Assembly: GCA_002633025.1 (NCBI GenBank)
Contig: NMRB01000440.1
Coordinates: 195,490-259,489 of the forward strand
Origin: Notospermus geniculatus
Taxonomy: Eukaryota; Nemertea; Pilidiophora; Heteronemertea; Lineidae
Length of the DNA: 64,000 nucleotides
Reading direction: 5' to 3'
Shown: positions 59,790-64,000 of the stretch, piece by piece
How the letters are laid out: every line of letters begins with the position of its first letter
Position numbering within the stretch: the stretch's first letter is position 1
Program-made: the position numbers and the translations under genes
Notes under the pieces: generated by a model
What the model was told of the DNA's origin: nothing
Seen by the model: only the letters and a program-made list of their open reading frames with translations
Database searches by the model: none

Positions 59790-60130
59790 TTTTAAGACGT
59801 TGGCAAAACAAGACGTTGAGACACTTTTCAAAGACATAGGGCCGTATGCACAGAGCTTCCTTGAGTGTGAGGTCGACCTTTAGCTATTGTTTGCAGGGTA
59901 GAATACAAAAGATTAAGGTCGACCTCACACTTGAGGAAGCTCTGTGCATACGGCCCATAGAGTTCAAAAATAAGACATTGAGTGGCACCTTTCAAAGACG
60001 TTCACACGTTTCAAAGACGTAGTTCAAAAAATAAGACTTTGGCTGGCGCTTTAAAGACGTCGCAATTCAAAGACGTTCATACTTTTCAAAGACATAATGG
60101 TAGTTCAAAAATAAGACATTGAGTGCACAN
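59790..60130 (+). repeat. Irregular tandem repeat of AAAATAAGACATTGAGTG and TTCAAAGACGTTCA words
   Basis: Several diverged units between 59800 and 60130, interrupted by the MITE at 59839-59956. A single N is at 60130. Confidence 0.6.
59839..59956. mobile_element. Palindromic MITE, GGGCCGTATGCACAGAGC ends, ATA duplication
   Basis: Arms CTTCCTTGAGTGTGAGGTCG and complement. The central TTTAGCTATTGTTTGCAGGG is close to the centre of the element at 2689. ATA flanks both ends. Confidence 0.78.
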
Positions 60131-60139
60131 CTTACAAGA

Positions 60140-60545
60140 TTTTAACTCATTGCACCTGATTGCACCTCATTGCACAAGATTTTAAGACATTGCACCTGAG
60201 GCAATTTGAAAGTAAAACAACTTAAAATATGGCTCTCCATAACATGAGACGCACTTCGCTTCACAATGTGGCTCTCCATAAATCTGAACACATGTATTTG
60301 CAATATATTTCGAAATTCAAATAAAAACAGAGGACCCTAAACTCATCAACCGGTTCAAAAATGCGTGAGCCAGTAGGTGAGCCTGACCCGCACACTCCCG
60401 AAGCCGGCTTTGAATTGACTTCAGGAGTAAGCAAGACAGGAAAGTCCCTAACTAAAAATAAAGCACACCTGGTGCAGAAATGAAACCGGCCACACTCTCA
60501 CAAGGTCAGCAGACCAACTGACACCAATAACCCAAGCTGCTAACA
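60140..60545 (-). other. Candidate 3' LTR/UTR of the BEL/Pao element
   Basis: On the minus strand, TGTTAGCAGCTTGGG begins 5 nt after the pol stop. TG starts and close spacing are usual for BEL LTRs. GTGCAATGAG/GGTGCAATCAGG short repeats occur near the far end. The 5' LTR is outside the window, so this cannot be confirmed. Confidence 0.3.
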
Positions 60546-60549
60546 ACTC

Positions 60550-61023
60550 CTAGGGTTTCACTTGACTGGAAATAGGTTTCTCATCCCCATTTTTCTCCCT
60601 GACTGACACCTCTCGGTTCATCAACAAAATCACTTTATGAATCGGTCTTTCTAGTACACTCTTCCCTACTTGCAGTTTCAACTTTCTAACCAACCCATCT
60701 TCGCTAACAGGAGCCTCGAGGACACGTGCGCGTGGCCACTGGCACCTTGGTAATGATTCATCAAGAAGCAAAACAATGTCATCTTTCTCAATGTTGGGAT
60801 ATGATTTACCCCACTTCTTTCTTTCCTGCAGTGTAGGGACGACTTCGTCTCTCCACCTCGTCCAGAACTGATTTGACAAATATTGTACGCGACGCCACCT
60901 GCGCCTGCAGTACACATCTTCCCGAACGAAATTACCAGGGAGTGGTCTTACGGTTTTGGTTTTCAAGGTAAGCAATTGGTTCGGGGGCTGGAGGCTAAAG
61001 AGAGTCTGGTGTCTTCGTATCAA
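60550..61023 (-). pseudogene. BEL/Pao pol, C-terminal DUF5641-like domain
   Basis: Last part of the polyprotein, after the integrase core. It carries YLSNQFWTRWRDEVVPTLQE, KWGKSYPNIEKDDIVLLLDE and the PRCQWPRARVLEA wording typical of the DUF5641 region of BEL integrases. It is in a different frame from the integrase segment upstream, with which it overlaps for 29 nt, so a frameshift lies near 61000. Confidence 0.85.
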
Positions 61024-61501
61024 TGAATGTTAGTGGACGACTGTTGAGTATGTATTCTACTTCAACTAAGAGCGTTCTCAACAGCTCATCATCTAGCTGA
61101 TGTCCGTGCTGTCTGAGAAGGACAGAGAGAACGTTTCTCGCGCTACCAATCATCCTCTCCCATGCCCCTCCCATGTGGATTGCATGTGGCGGGTTGAAAC
61201 TGAAAGGAATCCAATCACAATTTTCCTTCAACAGTTCTGTAGCAATTTTCTTATCATCCATTTCAGACATTGCGGTGGCAAGGTCATTTTTGCCCCCTAT
61301 GAAGTTTGTACCCCTGTCGCAACGCAATAGCCTTACAGGCCCCCTGCGACAAACAAAGCGGCGGTACGCATTTATGAAGGAGTCTGTGTCTAAGCTATTG
61401 GCTGTTTCAATATGGGTAGACCTGGAAGACATGCAGCTAAACAAAACCCCCATCGCTTCACCTCTGATCTCTTCTCTTTCACCAAAAATGGTCCAAAACA
61501 A
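60995..61501 (-). pseudogene. BEL/Pao pol, integrase catalytic core
   Basis: Contains SSRSTHIETANSLDTDSFIN, then LLRCDRGTNFIGG (second catalytic Asp) and HMGGAWERMIGSARNVL (catalytic Glu). The first Asp (VVDCFGP) is in the preceding frame, so a frameshift near 61440-61500 separates the catalytic residues. As it stands the integrase cannot be made in one piece. Confidence 0.88.
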
Positions 61502-62439
61502 TCTACAACGCTATAAGTGAACGGTGGAGCGGGTTCTAACCAGTCTACAGGCAAATCAGCCATTTTTTGACCACAGGGTGTACCTCGTAACATGCGACAG
61601 GTGACACAACTAAGAATGTAAGATGTCACTGCAGCACGACCCCCCACAATCCAGAACCCAGCCTGTCTAGTGCTATTGAGCGTCATGCCACGCCCAGCAT
61701 GCCCCTCAACCCTATGACAATGATCAATAACCAGGTTTGTGATGTGGTCACCACGTGGAAGCAACACAGGCTGCTTGACAAAGGAAGGCAATTTAGCACG
61801 TTTAATTCTTCCGCCAACTCTAAGGACTCCATTCTCATCCAGGAAAGCATCCAGAGGGTACAAACTACTACTTTTCCCCACGTGACTGGGTCTCTGGTCA
61901 TCTTTGGCCGGCGTCCTCAATGCGAGGATCTCCTGGGCAAAGGCTTTCTCCTGAGCAACTCTAACAATCAACTGCTCAGCTGCCCTCATCTCCTCCACGC
62001 TTACTGACATGCAAGGGCCCGCAGTGGGCTTGCTACTCTCTACAGATGAAGCCTTTCGCTTCTGAACACGGTTCTTAAGTATTTTCAAATACCGTAGGCA
62101 GAGTGCAGTAGCACGCTTCAGACGAAACCACCTGGAAAAGTATTGAAATCTATCAGACAAGCTGGCATATGGCTGTGGGGTCACATGAGTAGCTAGAGTA
62201 GTTACAGTCTTCCTCACTTCAGGGTCATCCTCTCGTAACTTGACAAATTCTTCCAAGGCTGGGGCAGGAGAAGCCGCATCTCGGAGGAACTCGGGGCCAC
62301 TCCACCACAGGCTGCTATCGAGGAGGTCTGCAGAGCTCATCCCTCGCGATGCTAGGTCCGCAGGGTTTTCTTTGGTGTCGACGTGTCTCCATGTTTCAAT
62401 GGCTGTCAAGTCTCGTATCTGTTGCACTCTGTTGCTCAC
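61390..62439 (-). pseudogene. BEL/Pao pol, RNase H end to integrase HHCC zinc-binding domain
   Basis: Starts in VSNRVQQIRD-type wording with the conserved WRHVDTKENPADLASRG of BEL/Pao RNase H, then a linker. The HHCC domain follows (DHCHRVEGHAGRGM, SCVTCRMLRG), then the first integrase Asp (YSVVDCFGPF). The frame ends soon after in a non-homologous tail, due to a frameshift. Confidence 0.88.
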
Positions 62440-64000
62440 AAAGATGTGGAACCTTTTCGCTTCGCTTCGTTGTTTATGTAACCAAGCACCACCTGGCTAT
62501 CTGTATAAAAGGCCCTAGTCGATACCTCCATTTCTAGCTGCTTTTCAACAAAGTTTGCAATTTTTGCAGATGTAAGAGCGGCGACTAACTCCAGCCTTGG
62601 TATAGTGACAGCTTTCTGAGGTGTGACTCGCGATTTAGCCATCACCAGAGAAGTTTCTACCCTCCCAACTTCATCCTCACACTTCATGTAGGTACACTGA
62701 CCATACCCAGCCTCACTGGCATCAGAGAAACTATGCAATTCAGTAGATACAACTGTACCCAGGGCGCTGGACTTGTAGCAACGCGGTATCCTCAACTGAG
62801 ATAGGGACAGGAGGTCCGACCTCCAGCGTTCCCACCGCATTCTGATGTCGTCAGGTATAGCTGAATCCCACCCGAGATTCTGCTGACACAACTCTTGTAA
62901 GATGGCCTTACCCTGCAAGAGGACAGGGGACACTAATCCCAAAGGATCGAAAATAGACGCAACTGTGGACAATATGCCCCTGCGTGTGAGGGGTTTGTCC
63001 TTCAAATTGAGGCTGAATCCAAATGCATCACATTCAACATACCACTCTACACCTAGCGTCCTCTCCACAGGGAGATTGTCATACTTCAAGTCAAGTTTCT
63101 GAACGTTCTTTCCCCATTCCGTTTGCGGTATGGCCTCTAGCACTTCCCTACTGTTTGACACAAATTTATGCGCCCTAAACCAACGTTCAGCCACAAGTTC
63201 AGTGCTGGCATGAGCCAGATCTATCGCTGCCTGTGCTGTGCTCTCACTTGTAAGCCCGTCATCTACATAGAATTGCCTTCTAACAAATTCAGCCGCCTTC
63301 TTCCCATACTTATGTTCAAACTCATCGGCAACTGCTTTCAAGGCAAAGTTAGCGCACCCCGGGGATGAGGAGGCCCCAAAAAGGTGCACTCTCATGCGAA
63401 ACTCAGTTGGTTCCGACTGCAACACGCCGCCCTCCCACCATAAGAATCTCAGGTAGTTTCTATCCCTAGCATCAACACCCACTTGCATAAACATACCTTC
63501 CAAATCACAGGCGAACGCATAGCGTTCCTTCCTAAAGCGAGCAAGGACCCCTGTGAGATTATTTGTAAGGTCGGGACCCTGCAATAACCGCTTATTAAGT
63601 GACGTGTTTTCAAACTCGGCGCTGCAATCAAAAACCACTCGACATTTATCTCGCTTCACAGGATGATACACCCCATGATGTGGGATATACCAGACAGTAC
63701 CATCACAAATTTCCAGCTCTTCCTCAGGCACCTTCTCCGCATACCCGCTCTTCAACATGTCATCCATCGCCCTTGTGTAGTCATCACGAAACTTCGGGTC
63801 CTTCGTCAACCTGGCCTTGAGCTGAGCAAGCCTTTTGACTGCTACGGTTCTGTTGTTTGGCATCCTGGAGGAGTCATCCTTCCATGGCAGTGGCATCTCC
63901 AAGTGGCCATCTTCTCTCACATGAACTCCCTCTTTCAACAGACGCATGAACTTACGATCATTGATTGACACATTTTCATCCTGCTGTGTATTGCAATGCT
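62436..64000 (-). pseudogene. BEL/Pao pol, reverse transcriptase and RNase H (open at right edge)
   Basis: Reverse transcriptase and RNase H of a BEL/Pao LTR retrotransposon. The frame is open to the window edge, so gag and protease are outside. Counting from the GTG at 63971, DGHLEMPLPW is 21-30, RVVFDCSAEF 111-120, the first RT Asp FACDLEGM about 156 and YVDD 235-238 (FYVDDGLTS). TLGVEWYVECDAF and GILSTVASIFDPLGLVSPV (the Pao A17 region) follow, and then RNase H with FSDASEAGYGQCTY, PRLELVAAL and FYTDSQVVLGYI. The catalytic residues seen are intact. The frame breaks at 62439, where an imperfect tandem GCGAA duplication puts the rest of RNase H out of phase. Confidence 0.9.

Overview
This is a eukaryotic window, almost certainly from a marine invertebrate animal. 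The genes have GT-AG introns and AATAAA polyadenylation signals. There is a FMRFamide-receptor-like GPCR and a multi-exon SLC15/POT-like transporter. BEL/Pao, Penelope-like and PIF/Harbinger-type elements are present, and palindromic non-autonomous DNA transposons are very dense. The frequent ACATGTACATGTA strings fit lancelet, hemichordate, echinoderm or mollusc genomes, but I cannot name the species. Three N gaps (19720-20521, 40166-40307, 52465-53464) mark it as a draft assembly.

Layout. 2-787 holds the 3' part of a rhodopsin-class GPCR (TM3 to TM7) with a poly(A) signal. 0.8-18.4 kb has no convincing gene. It is a field of MITEs, long palindromes and degenerate repeat blocks carrying tRNA-like modules. 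18.5-45.5 kb is one host gene on the + strand. I rebuilt it from ten exons whose splice phases all match, giving 507 codons, and it reads as a POT/SLC15-family transporter. Its introns are packed with nested transposons, including a four-level nest at 22.1-26.6 kb, a Penelope-like retroelement at 31.4-32.5 kb, a 1.57-kb long-TIR element with a 9-bp target duplication at 36.1-37.7 kb, and an inverted partial copy of the gene's own exon 4 in intron 3.

45.6-49 kb is repeats and tRNA-like modules. 49.0-55.1 kb holds two divergent genes that together look like a PIF/Harbinger-type transposon. One is a DDE_Tnp_4-like transposase on the - strand, broken by an in-frame stop and lacking its middle. 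The other is a two-exon + strand gene that joins a Myb/SANT-like N-terminus to a Gln/Pro-rich body of three imperfect repeats. 55.1-60.1 kb is again nested MITEs and tandem repeats. 60.5-64.0 kb is the 3' end of a BEL/Pao pol gene on the - strand with three frameshifts; it runs off the right edge.

The most unusual signals are: (i) arrays in two different repeat families that place a YY1-like plus CTCF-like composite motif at a very regular 145-148 bp (or about 168 bp) period; (ii) the exon-4 fragment lying inverted in the preceding intron; (iii) the Myb-like plus Gln/Pro-repeat partner protein beside the Harbinger-type transposase; (iv) elements whose empty sites can be read directly by comparing two copies inside this window.
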